Source of the DNA: Paenibacillus pabuli NBRC 13638
GTDB lineage: Bacteria > Bacillota > Bacilli > Paenibacillales > Paenibacillaceae
Length of the DNA: 64,000 nt
Direction: 5' to 3'
Assembly (NCBI RefSeq): GCF_001514495.1
Contig: NZ_BCNM01000004.1
Coordinates: 268,622 to 332,621, forward strand
The notes beneath the pieces were generated by a model that worked only from the letters and a program-made list of their open reading frames with translations, was not told the origin of the DNA and searched no databases. Shown here in pieces: positions 46,367-55,722 of this stretch. The stretch's first letter is position 1. Each line of letters begins with the position of its first letter. A program made the position numbers and the translations under genes.

Positions 46367-49012
46367 GTGGATCATAAAAAGGTCATGATGACTTTGTTGG
46401 CAAGCATGTTATTCATTAGTACAAGTGGAGGTATCGCAGCAGCTGCGAATACGTCGACGAATTCAAATAAAACATCGAAGAATAGTGCAGCGAACAATAC
46501 AACGAAGAAGGAACAAACATCCACAGCTAAAAAGGTCGTACATACATTGGCCAACGTGCCCGCAGTGAAAGTAAATGCAAGAAGTACCGTGAAATTGACG
46601 GATGTCAATATGTTGTCCCAAGACGATGGGAATACAGTGACGTATACACTGACGTATAAAAATAATGACAGTACCCCCATGATGATGCTCGATTATTGGA
46701 GCAAAGTGAAAACCAAAGGCGGGACGAGCTTCTCTCCAAAACTGATCGCCAAGGATCAGGAGAAGAAGACGGTTTCTCCGGGCTCTACGGTTGATCTCAC
46801 ATACGTCATGAAGGTTGGACGTGAGATTAAGCTGAGTGATCTGAACTTCCTCATTGTAAAATGGGATTTCAGTAAACCTAACTATGAAAGCACATTGGGA
46901 AAATTCAACGTTCCAGCTTCATATAGCATTACAACACCTGTAGGCAAGACCAAAACGGTTCGTTTAAGTGATTCAGCCGTCAAGGTTAAGGTGTCCGGGA
47001 TCAAAGTATATCCGGGTGAAGATAAGAAGCAATATGTCAAAGTGGGTGTGAACCTCAATAACATTAGCTATAAACTGCTGGATAATCCGAATATCAAATG
47101 GATTTTGCGTACACCAAATGGCACGAACTATCCATTAAGCCCGGACAAAGATAGCACAACGATCAGCATCCAGGCACAAGCCAACAAAACGTTAAGTTTG
47201 ACGGCTTCGCTGCCCATAGCATTGAAATTGCAAAAGTCTGAATTGCTGCTTGTGGAGGAACAGGGCGAAGAGAAGACGGCCCTGCCGGTGGCTGCACTAC
47301 AACTGCCAGAAGCCACGCAGACGAATGTAGATACGGCAGCCAATCAACCGAATATCATTTCAATTGATGGACAACCAGTATCCACCCTTTTGGAATCCGC
47401 GCGTGTTCGTACAGAAGATGAAGAATACGATCTGACGATGCAAATGGTTATTAAAAACCAAGGAAAGAAAGTAGTTAAGGTTCCTAAATATGCATTGGAG
47501 ATTCGAACAGCAGATGGTACAGCATACCCGATTGAGACGAAGGCATTGGACGATCTGAAGCTGAAGCCAGGTGCGACGAAGACGATTAAGCTGATCTCTA
47601 CCATTCAGGGTGATGGGGATACCAGTATAATTAAGCTATATGTGATGACACCAACGACCAAGGATGAGAGCAAAGAAGGAGAAACAGGCACAGGTGCAAG
47701 TGCCAGCGGTTTCGAGTTCTCCTATCCGGTAGGTATCTACGCCATTCCTGAGTCCGTCACAAGCGGGGATGGACTTACGACAGAGACGGTAATTAAGAAT
47801 AGCAAAGGAACATTTGGTGTATCTGTTGGTTCTTTACAGCGGCTGCCTTGGACAGACAGCGATATTATTGCTGCCAAAGTAACGATCCGTAATGCATCGA
47901 CCAAAACGGTTCAATTGCCTGAACTGGAAGCGATGTTCACTATCGATTCCGCACGGATTGACGGGGATACGAAGCTGATTCGTGCGCAAGGGGGCAAGCT
48001 GCTCGGCCCAGGTATGACAACAGAGGCTTATCTTTTGACCAAAATTCCGTCAGAGTTGAATATGAGTCGTCTGGAAGTGACTTTGCTGGAGAAGGTAGGC
48101 GAAGATGAAACGAATGATTGGATTACTCTTAGTACGTCCGGTATAATCCAGCCACTGTCTTATGTAGGAGCAGGGAAGAGCTTTACTCAAGGTACTTCAG
48201 AGAAAGAAACAGAGCTTGGTGTACGCAGAACCTATGTGTACCCTGGATCTTCTTCGGATATCGTCTATACCGAGTTTGAAATGACGAATAAGTCCCTCAG
48301 ACAGAATGGTCTCGGAAAACTCGTAGGATATTATAAAACAGCAGATGGTCAATATTACAAAGCTACAGCGAAGCAAGCAGACCGTGTTCCAGGGCCAGGG
48401 CAGAAGAGTGTCGTTACGTTCTGGGCCAAAGTACCGAAGAGTGTAACGTCGCTATCCGATATGCGTCTGATCGTGGGTGAAGGTGTGGCTGACAACAAAT
48501 TTGTATCGGGCGATGGTGAAGCAACGGCGTATGTTAATGCCATGTCCTTTGAGGTACAGCCGAAATCCTTACCTGTCCTGTCATCTCTGAATGATATCGA
48601 CTTATATCCATACAAATTCTCTGGCAGCACCATCAGAGCTTATCTCACAGGTGGTACAGCGGTACAGATTGAGATGATCTACTCGCTAACCCAGGAAGAA
48701 GCGGTGGATAGCGGTGAATACGGACATAAATTGATTCTTTCGCTCACAGACGGATCAGGCAAAGTCTTTGATAAAGAACTCACGCCGGGCACTGATCTGA
48801 AAACGGGTATTAATCAGACGCTTAACTGGAGCATAGATGACACTGTCTTCGATAAAATACGCGGGGGTTCATATCGTGTTGCATTGTATGATGTGTTTGA
48901 GGGCCATCGGATTCGCCTTGCAGAACAAGGGTACAGTTACGATGTGTCCAAACTGCCAAAAGAAGAACCTGAGTTTCCAGAATTCCCAGTATTCCCAGTA
49001 TTTCCGGAATAG
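46367..49012 (+). CDS. Secreted protein of tandem beta-sandwich-like repeats
   Basis: 881 aa, no family recognised with certainty. GTG 46367 is chosen because GGGAGGTT precedes it. Signal peptide about residues 1-27 (ending IAAAANT), then an Asn/Thr/Lys-rich linker. Four or five repeats of about 110-130 residues follow, each with the pattern of a short alternating-strand block, YPLS/YPIE or similar, then (L/V)xPGxxxx(V/I)xL, reminiscent of DUF4352-like domains. A last domain ends in EEPEFPEFPVFPVFPE. No SLH, LPXTG or membrane anchor is present, so attachment is unknown. Confidence 0.7.
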   Translation: MDHKKVMMTLLASMLFISTSGGIAAAANTSTNSNKTSKNSAANNTTKKEQTSTAKKVVHTLANVPAVKVNARSTVKLTDVNMLSQDDGNTVTYTLTYKNNDSTPMMMLDYWSKVKTKGGTSFSPKLIAKDQEKKTVSPGSTVDLTYVMKVGREIKLSDLNFLIVKWDFSKPNYESTLGKFNVPASYSITTPVGKTKTVRLSDSAVKVKVSGIKVYPGEDKKQYVKVGVNLNNISYKLLDNPNIKWILRTPNGTNYPLSPDKDSTTISIQAQANKTLSLTASLPIALKLQKSELLLVEEQGEEKTALPVAALQLPEATQTNVDTAANQPNIISIDGQPVSTLLESARVRTEDEEYDLTMQMVIKNQGKKVVKVPKYALEIRTADGTAYPIETKALDDLKLKPGATKTIKLISTIQGDGDTSIIKLYVMTPTTKDESKEGETGTGASASGFEFSYPVGIYAIPESVTSGDGLTTETVIKNSKGTFGVSVGSLQRLPWTDSDIIAAKVTIRNASTKTVQLPELEAMFTIDSARIDGDTKLIRAQGGKLLGPGMTTEAYLLTKIPSELNMSRLEVTLLEKVGEDETNDWITLSTSGIIQPLSYVGAGKSFTQGTSEKETELGVRRTYVYPGSSSDIVYTEFEMTNKSLRQNGLGKLVGYYKTADGQYYKATAKQADRVPGPGQKSVVTFWAKVPKSVTSLSDMRLIVGEGVADNKFVSGDGEATAYVNAMSFEVQPKSLPVLSSLNDIDLYPYKFSGSTIRAYLTGGTAVQIEMIYSLTQEEAVDSGEYGHKLILSLTDGSGKVFDKELTPGTDLKTGINQTLNWSIDDTVFDKIRGGSYRVALYDVFEGHRIRLAEQGYSYDVSKLPKEEPEFPEFPVFPVFPE

Positions 49013-49078
49013 GGTTCCCGGAATAACATTACAAAATAACACGTAGGTTAACTAACGACTATACTCAAAACAAAGACT

Positions 49079-49114
49079 TAACCTCGTTTCCGGGAAATCG
49101 GGAGCGAGGTTTTG
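49079..49114 (+). terminator. Terminator after the repeat-protein gene
   Basis: AACCTCGTTTCC pairs with GGGAGCGAGGTT (wobbles) and is followed by TTTTG. Confidence 0.8.
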
Positions 49115-49182
49115 CTTGTCGCATTCATATTTTTTCTCTATAGTAAAAGTTAATAGATTTCCAGAGGAGGAAAATAAATCAC

Positions 49183-49776
49183 ATGAAACCTTATATGAAA
49201 GTATCCCTCGCTGCGCTGGCGATTGGTGTTGGTGTGTGGGTTGGGTCAGTATACAGCAATACCGCCATTGGTGCAGGCACTAGTCAGCCGGGAACAGCCG
49301 ATGATCCGGTGGTAACGAAGAGTTATGTCGACCAGCAAATCCAGCAAGCGTTGGGTGGTAAAATTCCCACAGGCAGTGGTAACACGAATAGTGGAGGCAA
49401 CAATGCAGGAACTGGAAATACATCGGGTGCGAACAACGGCTCTACAGGAACAGGTGCCACAGGTGGAGACACAACCCTTCCACCACTGGTATCCGGTACG
49501 ACAGATGCGGTTGAGATCGTAACCGTGAAGCCGGGCCAACAGCTGATCGGTAAATCCGGCGCGGAGTTCATCGTACGCAGCGGCAAAGCTGTGATCGTCA
49601 GTGAAGGTACGAATGGTGTAGCTGATCTGACGGACGGGATTGACTTGACGAATGGACAGGCAGCGCCGAACAATCACCTGCTCTCTTTTCCAAGAGATGG
49701 ACGGGGGATTACGGTGTTGGATGGCAACAAGTACAGCTTGACGGTTATGGTACGTGGTGGATATTCTCTGAAATAG
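49183..49776 (+). CDS. Small secreted or surface protein of unknown function
   Basis: 197 aa. N-terminal hydrophobic segment about residues 8-25, a short predicted helix DDPVVTKSYVDQQIQQAL, a low-complexity Gly/Asn/Thr/Ser linker (about residues 60-98), and a compact C-terminal domain (VKPGQQLIGKSGAEFIVRSGKAVIVSEGTNGVADLTDG...MVRGGYSLK). The C-terminal pattern recurs in uncharacterised surface proteins of Bacilli as far as I recall. CCAGAGGAGGAAAAT precedes the ATG. No SLH or sortase motif. Confidence 0.65.
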   Translation: MKPYMKVSLAALAIGVGVWVGSVYSNTAIGAGTSQPGTADDPVVTKSYVDQQIQQALGGKIPTGSGNTNSGGNNAGTGNTSGANNGSTGTGATGGDTTLPPLVSGTTDAVEIVTVKPGQQLIGKSGAEFIVRSGKAVIVSEGTNGVADLTDGIDLTNGQAAPNNHLLSFPRDGRGITVLDGNKYSLTVMVRGGYSLK

Positions 49777-49924
49777 ATTTTGCATTTATGCGGAAAATTA
49801 TTCGTGCGTCAATCATTTGATTTGCTGAGATTACCCAGTTCTAACAAACATTAATACGGCTAGCCAACCTTGTTCCTGCTCACTCTATAACTGTACACAA
49901 CCATTAAACGGAGGTGCAGGAATC

Positions 49925-50197
49925 ATGGCTAGAAGTAACCGTAAAATAGTACCGGAAAGTCGTCAAATGCTGGATCAGATGAAGTATGAAATTGCTGCCG
50001 AGTTTGGTCTAAATGTGGGATATGGCGGTAAAGGTCTTGCAGGTGCAGATACCGAATTTGGTTCTGAATTGGGAGCTGTGAGTGATCATTTCTATGGACA
50101 GTATAAAGGCTGGGGTCATCTCACTTCACGTGAGAATGGATCGGTCGGCGGAGAGATCACGAAAAGGCTGATTCGCCAAGCAGAGCAGCACTTATAG
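49925..50197 (+). CDS. Alpha/beta-type small acid-soluble spore protein
   Basis: Coats and protects spore DNA; degraded by GPR at germination. 90 aa, longer than the usual 60-70. Helix 1 is [18 protein letters not shown], containing the GPR site region YEIAAEF, and helix 2 is [24 protein letters not shown], which is canonical. Between them lie about 25-30 extra residues including [11 protein letters not shown], which resembles the gamma-type GPR site TEFASE. ACGGAGGTGCAGGAATC precedes the ATG. Expression should be forespore-specific (sigma-G), but I did not find a clear promoter. Confidence 0.85.
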   Translation: MARSNRKIVPESRQMLDQMKYEIAAEFGLNVGYGGKGLAGADTEFGSELGAVSDHFYGQYKGWGHLTSRENGSVGGEITKRLIRQAEQHL

Positions 50198-50221
50198 AGC
50201 GTTTTCCTTATCCATAATCGT

Positions 50222-50250
50222 TTGACACCTCTTGACAAATACGTTAAGAT
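50222..50250 (+). promoter_or_regulatory. Candidate promoter upstream of metK
   Basis: TTGACA (50222-50227), 17-base spacer, TAAGAT (50245-50250). A terminator-like hairpin starts only about ten bases after the predicted start, so a transcript from here would stop at about 40 bases unless antiterminated. Confidence 0.45.
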
Positions 50251-50265
50251 GGCATTTGAGGTACG

Positions 50266-50298
50266 CAACCTTTTCCACTAGGGAAAGGTTGATTTTTT
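50266..50298 (+). terminator. Terminator-like hairpin between the SASP gene and metK
   Basis: CAACCTTTTCC (50266-50276) pairs with GGGAAAGGTTG (50281-50291) and runs into ATTTTTTG. It is either the SASP terminator or an attenuator in the metK leader. Confidence 0.8.
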
Positions 50299-50450
50299 GT
50301 TGAGGCCATTACCTGAAAAATCCTTATCTTCGTCTGCGGACTCGTGTCCTTATTTCACCCAGAAAGCTTCGAGGGTACAGTGAACGAATCACCGTAAATG
50401 TTTTGTTCGGGCAATCGCCATACTAATGGTTATGGGAGGTTGAAACTTCA

Positions 50451-51653
50451 ATGTCTATTAAAGGCCGACATCTATTCACATCGGAGTCTGTAACTGAAGG
50501 ACATCCGGATAAAATTTGCGACCAGATCTCGGACGCCGTGTTGGACGCGTTCCTGGCGAATGATCCAAACGCTCGCGTAGCGTGCGAAGTTTCCGTAGCT
50601 ACAGGCCTTGTGCTTGTCATCGGTGAGATTAGCTCCGCGTCTGAATATGTTGATATTCCGTCCATCGTTCGTAATACGGTTAAGGAAATCGGGTACACTC
50701 GTGCCAAATACGGTTTCGACTACAACACTTGTGCAGTCCTGACTTCTCTGAACGAGCAGTCTGCTGATATTGCCCAAGGCGTTAATGCAGCTCTGGAGAA
50801 CCGTGACCCGGAACAAATGGCTCGTGAAACCGAGAACATCGGTGCTGGTGACCAGGGTCTGATGTTTGGTTTTGCAACAAATGAAACACCTGAACTCATG
50901 CCTTTGCCAATCGCATTATCCCACCGTATCGCTCGCCGTTTGGCTGAAGTGCGTAAGAACGGTACATTGGAATACCTCCGTCCGGATGGTAAAACCCAAG
51001 TAACGATCGAATACGACGGTGACAAACCGGTACGTGTGGATACGATCGTTGTGTCTACTCAGCATGCTGAAGAGACCACACTGGAGCAAATTCAAAAAGA
51101 CATCAAAGAACATGTAATCCTGCCTGTTGTTCCAGCTGAATTGTTGGACGAGCAGACTAAATATTTCATCAACCCCACAGGACGTTTTGTTATTGGCGGA
51201 CCTCAAGGCGATGCAGGGCTGACTGGACGTAAAATCATCGTAGATACCTACGGCGGTTATGCACGTCACGGCGGTGGCGCATTCTCCGGTAAAGATCCGA
51301 CAAAAGTAGACCGTTCTGCAGCTTATGCGGCTCGTTATGTAGCGAAAAACCTCGTTGCTGCGGGTCTTGCAGACAAAGTAGAAATCCAGCTCGCTTACGC
51401 GATTGGTGTAGCTAATCCGGTATCGATCAACGTGGATACATACGGAACAGGCAAAGTCAGCGAAGAGAAATTGGTTGAGCTAGTACGTAACAACTTCGAT
51501 CTTCGTCCGGCTGGCATTATCCGTATGCTGGATCTGCGTCGCCCGATTTACAAACAAACGGCTGCTTACGGTCACTTTGGCCGTACAGACCTGGATGTGC
51601 CTTGGGAACAAGTGGACAAAGCAGATATTCTGAAAGAACAAGCAGGTCTGTAA
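50451..51653 (+). CDS. metK: S-adenosylmethionine synthetase
   Basis: Makes SAM from methionine and ATP; 400 aa, cytosolic tetramer. Motifs: [25 protein letters not shown] at the N-terminus, [18 protein letters not shown] (the methionine-loop hexapeptide), and [18 protein letters not shown], the P-loop-like GGGAFSGKD. All are intact. GGGAGGTTGAAACTTC precedes the ATG. I looked for S-box, SAM-II and SMK riboswitches in the 250 bases upstream and saw none. Confidence 0.97.
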   Translation: MSIKGRHLFTSESVTEGHPDKICDQISDAVLDAFLANDPNARVACEVSVATGLVLVIGEISSASEYVDIPSIVRNTVKEIGYTRAKYGFDYNTCAVLTSLNEQSADIAQGVNAALENRDPEQMARETENIGAGDQGLMFGFATNETPELMPLPIALSHRIARRLAEVRKNGTLEYLRPDGKTQVTIEYDGDKPVRVDTIVVSTQHAEETTLEQIQKDIKEHVILPVVPAELLDEQTKYFINPTGRFVIGGPQGDAGLTGRKIIVDTYGGYARHGGGAFSGKDPTKVDRSAAYAARYVAKNLVAAGLADKVEIQLAYAIGVANPVSINVDTYGTGKVSEEKLVELVRNNFDLRPAGIIRMLDLRRPIYKQTAAYGHFGRTDLDVPWEQVDKADILKEQAGL

Positions 51654-51677
51654 GTTAGCGATACAGTCATTAAATAG

Positions 51678-51715
51678 AAGCCTTTGATTCCGATAAGGAA
51701 GCAAGGGCTTTTTTT
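51678..51715 (+). terminator. Terminator after metK
   Basis: AAGCCTTTG pairs with CAAGGGCTT (one wobble), then T7. Confidence 0.85.
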
Positions 51716-51867
51716 CATCCGTAGAATGGCTAGTCTGGAAGGTTAAAGAAATCAAATAATATTCCTTATATTCCCTTTTATCTAAATAATATCTTAGATT
51801 TAGCCGACATACATAATGAGGTCTGTACACAGACAAGAGAGGAAATCCAGATGAGGGGGAAGATTGG

Positions 51868-54800
51868 GTGAGTTTGAAACGAATAGCCAGAAGTGGAATG
51901 ATGAGGCTTTTAATCGTATTGCTGACCGTACAGGGTTTGTTAGTGAGTCTCGTAGGAATGGAGAATACAGCATACGCTTTAGATGACCTAACTACACTCG
52001 GAGTCACTTCAACGGTTCCAACATTAGGGGCAAATTATGTGAATGGAACAGCACCGTTAGAGATTGAGTTTGATCGACCGGTCCAGAAAAGTGATGGAAG
52101 TACGAATGGATACATATCAATTAAACGTTTGGCGGACGACAAGGATGTCATTGATCCTATTAAAGTGAACGGCACGGATTCAACTAATATTGTTATTACA
52201 TCCGATGATGCTGCCGTTCCAGGTGTGGGGAAAAAAGTGATCATCAACCATGCTCCTCTTCCAGGAGGTACTTATTATGTGCAGATTGATGCAAATTCTT
52301 TTGTATACGCAGATGGAAGTAATACAGCATTTCCGGGATTAGATAAACAATGGACTTTCCGTACACAGGGTGTGGGATCTTCATCAATCATCAATAAATA
52401 TCCGAGAAATGCAGCAACTCAAGTGCCACCTGATTCCAATTTGATTATGCATTTTGAAAAGAACGTCAGTGCTGGTTCAGGCTCACTGCTTGTATATCAG
52501 GGAAGTCTTCTACATGAGGAAATCCCTGTAACTTCTGACCGTATTAAGGGGATGGGAACAACAACGATTACAGTTGATCCTAAGAAGACATGGAACAACA
52601 ACAGTACGTATTTTATCGTATTTCCTGAAGGTTTTTTACGGGATGAACAGGGGAACGATATCGAAGGATTAAAGGGAACCGATTGGGGATTTAACGTGGG
52701 TGTTATATCTGATCCGACCGCACTTACGGTTTCAACGTTATCACCTGAGAATGGGGCTACCAGTGCTTCGCTGACAGGGGAATTGACCGTTACCTTTAAC
52801 AAAGAACTTGACCCCAATTACAGAGGAAATGCAACCTTAAAAAAAGAGAACGGAGCAATCGTGGCTTCAACAACGACGATTAATGCTTCCGACAATAAAC
52901 AACTTCGCATTGTTCCTTCAACTGCATTGGACAGTAACACCACTTACTCGATCGACATTCCAGGGAATGTATTTCGTGATAAGGCGGGTAATATATTTGC
53001 GGGGTTAAATGGTTCTAGATCTTGGAGCTTTAAAACATTAAGCAAAGATACAACACCACCTGTACTAAAGTCTACCAAGATGTACAGCAACAATACGATT
53101 CGTCTTACATACGACGAGTGGCTGTCTAATATCGATCCAATCACCAGCACTTATGCCGTCACTGTAAACGGAGAGAAGCGTAACGTGAGCACGGCGTATA
53201 TCTCCGGAGATAGCGTGTATGTTGTACTGGATACAGGTGTAGCTGTAGGACAAGTGGTACGAATTGCATATACGCCGGGAACCGGCAATCGCGCAGTTAC
53301 AGATCAATCACAGAATGCAGCAGCGTCTTTTTCCGCTCGGGATGTAGAGAACACGCTGGATTCGGTGATGTCCAAACCCCGTGAGGGTAACGTTTATTAC
53401 AGTACAATTAGTTTATACTACCCAGAGACAGTATATGTAAATTCCAGCGATGCAGTGAGACAGTTCACCGTAACCGCTGATGGTGCATCTGTGGGCATCA
53501 ACAGTATCTCCGTCAACAGCAGCTCATTGGTGACATTGAATCTTAGTCGTTCCATTACGGACGGAGAAGTGGTTCGCGTTGCTTATACACCTGGCTCATG
53601 GCCGGTAAAAGATAGCCGCGGTCAAGCACTTGCAGGGTTTAGCGGTTTTTATATTCGCAATACGATTGATACCAAAGCACCTGTATTCCAAAGTGCCGAG
53701 GTCAGTGGTTCCAAGATGTGGGTCCGTTATAATGAACCCCTCAACACATTAAATAAGCCACTCAAGAGCCAATATTCCGTACTTGTCGATGGCAAGGCCG
53801 TATTCGTAAACGATATTACAATTGAAGATGATCTGGTAGCTTTAACGCTCGCTTCATCGGTTACGAATACTCAAAATGTGACATTATCTTATGTGCCGGG
53901 AGCATTAAGATTGACCGATCTGAACGGGAACCCGGCAGGTTATATTAATCTGGCGCCAGTCACCTATACCTCAGGTACGGGTTTGATCAAATCAGCTTCT
54001 GTCCAGGGAGATACCGTTACCATTACGTTTCGTAATGCATTGCAATCCCAGACGGCGCTGACTACTTCCCAATTCAACGTACAGATTGGTGGTAGCACAG
54101 CAGGGATCATCTCTGCGGCTTCGTCCGGTACAACCGTCACAATTAAATTGTCAAATACCGTTACCGCAGGACAGACAGGAACAATAAACTATGTTCCAGG
54201 TGCAATACCAATACGTGACCAGCTTAATGTAGGGATTGAAGCATTTGGGCCACTAGCATTACAACAGAACGGGGATGCAGCTGCTGGCACAGGAAGTACG
54301 AATACGACTCTTCCATCATGGCTGACCGTGTCGGATACATCCACTTTTAATAAGTCCATGTACGTTATGAGTAAGGATGCAGCAGTTTCTTCATCTGCTT
54401 CGTCGCGAAACAGTCGCTCTACTCATCAGTTCAATGTGGATGCTTCCAAATTGAATCAGGCATTCCAGTACGCTGGATTAAGCAATAACGCAAGTCGTCT
54501 GGTCGTGTTCGAAGTTCCGTCATCCGAATCAGCGGCTTACGTTGGATTCCCAATCGACACCTTGGCTGAAATTGCTGCCCGTGAGCGCTTTTCTTCCATT
54601 GGAGTAAGATTCGGAGACCGTTTATGGTCCGTACCTTTATCTGATTTGAATATTTCCACGATCAGTCAAAGTCTGGGGACATCGGTTGGTTCAGGCGGTT
54701 CATCGTACTTGTATGTCCAACTTGAATCGGTTCCTATAACAATATCCGGTACGATGGACGGTATGCTGGCCTCGGCTGGAGCCCAGAGAGTATCCGAGAT

Positions 54801-55605
54801 TACGGATGTATATCTGTCTGCCTACAATGGCTATAGTGGTCAGCGGGTTGAACAACAGACGAAGAGTCAGTTGGCGCTTAGATTGCCTTCAACGACATCA
54901 GGAGCAGTAACCGGACTGGTTTACATCGATCAGGGCACCTCATCCCTGGCTAACATTCCACATACATTTTCCAATGCGGCAGGAGCGGTTATGGTGACAG
55001 GTCAGCTGAGTGGAAATCAGACTGTCGTAGCAGCCTCACATCCGGTTTCTTATCGCGATACGGCTTCTCACTGGGCAAAGGATGTCATTGGTGAGTTGTC
55101 CGCCAAATGGATTATTAATGGACAAAATGGGACTCTTTATGTACCAGATCAGCAGATTACACGCGCAGAATTCGCGACTTTGGTCGCCAAAGGCCTGGGG
55201 CTGCCGGGCGATTATTCAAGTGCGCAGCAGTTCAGGGATGTACGCTACGGTGATATTTCAGGCGCTTACATCGGGGCAGCGGCCAAAGCAGGCATTATTA
55301 CGGGGAATACAGATGGTACCTTTAGACCGGATCATCTCATTACCCGGGAACAGATGGCCATTATGATGGTCCGTGCATTGGATTACGGGGGTCAGCCTAC
55401 AGTTCTGAAGTCATCCGCAGCTTCAACCTTATCCAAGTTTAAGGACAATAAAAAAATCCAATCCAAGGATGCTGTCGCTAAAGCGGTGCAGGAAGGGATT
55501 ATCCAGGGAATGACGTCGAAGACATTCGAACCCCAGGGTAATGCAACCCGGGCACAGGCTGCAGTAATGTTGAAACGTGTCCTGGATACGCTGGGATATT
55601 TGTAA
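51868..55605 (+). CDS. Secreted multi-Ig-like protein with C-terminal SLH domains
   Basis: 1245 aa, GTG start at 51868 behind GAGGGGGAAG. Signal peptide about residues 1-36 (ending TAYA/LDD). Three Big_5/SbsA-like modules (EIEFDRPVQKSDGSTNGYI, IMHFEKNVSAGSGSL, VTFNKELDPNYRGNA) are followed by four SwmB-like modules with recurrent VRIAYTPG, VRVAYTPGSW, LSYVPGAL and INYVPGAI. A Ser-rich stretch and a unique domain come next. Three SLH repeats end the protein: TRAEFATLVAKGL, TREQMAIMMVRAL and TRAQAAVMLKRVL. Likely an accessory S-layer or adhesion protein; no catalytic motif recognised. Confidence 0.87.
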   Translation: MSLKRIARSGMMRLLIVLLTVQGLLVSLVGMENTAYALDDLTTLGVTSTVPTLGANYVNGTAPLEIEFDRPVQKSDGSTNGYISIKRLADDKDVIDPIKVNGTDSTNIVITSDDAAVPGVGKKVIINHAPLPGGTYYVQIDANSFVYADGSNTAFPGLDKQWTFRTQGVGSSSIINKYPRNAATQVPPDSNLIMHFEKNVSAGSGSLLVYQGSLLHEEIPVTSDRIKGMGTTTITVDPKKTWNNNSTYFIVFPEGFLRDEQGNDIEGLKGTDWGFNVGVISDPTALTVSTLSPENGATSASLTGELTVTFNKELDPNYRGNATLKKENGAIVASTTTINASDNKQLRIVPSTALDSNTTYSIDIPGNVFRDKAGNIFAGLNGSRSWSFKTLSKDTTPPVLKSTKMYSNNTIRLTYDEWLSNIDPITSTYAVTVNGEKRNVSTAYISGDSVYVVLDTGVAVGQVVRIAYTPGTGNRAVTDQSQNAAASFSARDVENTLDSVMSKPREGNVYYSTISLYYPETVYVNSSDAVRQFTVTADGASVGINSISVNSSSLVTLNLSRSITDGEVVRVAYTPGSWPVKDSRGQALAGFSGFYIRNTIDTKAPVFQSAEVSGSKMWVRYNEPLNTLNKPLKSQYSVLVDGKAVFVNDITIEDDLVALTLASSVTNTQNVTLSYVPGALRLTDLNGNPAGYINLAPVTYTSGTGLIKSASVQGDTVTITFRNALQSQTALTTSQFNVQIGGSTAGIISAASSGTTVTIKLSNTVTAGQTGTINYVPGAIPIRDQLNVGIEAFGPLALQQNGDAAAGTGSTNTTLPSWLTVSDTSTFNKSMYVMSKDAAVSSSASSRNSRSTHQFNVDASKLNQAFQYAGLSNNASRLVVFEVPSSESAAYVGFPIDTLAEIAARERFSSIGVRFGDRLWSVPLSDLNISTISQSLGTSVGSGGSSYLYVQLESVPITISGTMDGMLASAGAQRVSEITDVYLSAYNGYSGQRVEQQTKSQLALRLPSTTSGAVTGLVYIDQGTSSLANIPHTFSNAAGAVMVTGQLSGNQTVVAASHPVSYRDTASHWAKDVIGELSAKWIINGQNGTLYVPDQQITRAEFATLVAKGLGLPGDYSSAQQFRDVRYGDISGAYIGAAAKAGIITGNTDGTFRPDHLITREQMAIMMVRALDYGGQPTVLKSSAASTLSKFKDNKKIQSKDAVAKAVQEGIIQGMTSKTFEPQGNATRAQAAVMLKRVLDTLGYL

Positions 55606-55632
55606 TAGTAATTAGCTCTTTTATCTTAGTGA

Positions 55633-55684
55633 AGCGAAATCGATCAGGGAATAAGTTCAACTGATTGGTTTCGCTTTTTTTATA
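55633..55684 (+). terminator. Terminator after the third SLH gene
   Basis: AGCGAAATCGATCAG (55633-55647) pairs with CTGATTGGTTTCGCT with wobble/bulge, then T8. Confidence 0.85.
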
Positions 55685-55722
55685 TTATAAAGTCATAAAT
55701 TTCATGGATAGAGGGTGTGAAT

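Noticed and set aside
42768..49848. Shared 12-mer CAGTTCTAACAA upstream of the S-layer gene and the SASP gene
   Set aside because: A 12-mer shared between two places in 64 kb is expected by chance many times, and flanks are unrelated.
50198..50450. SAM riboswitch upstream of metK
   Set aside because: No S-box core, kink-turn or conserved GG-rich elements could be found, only a simple terminator-like hairpin.
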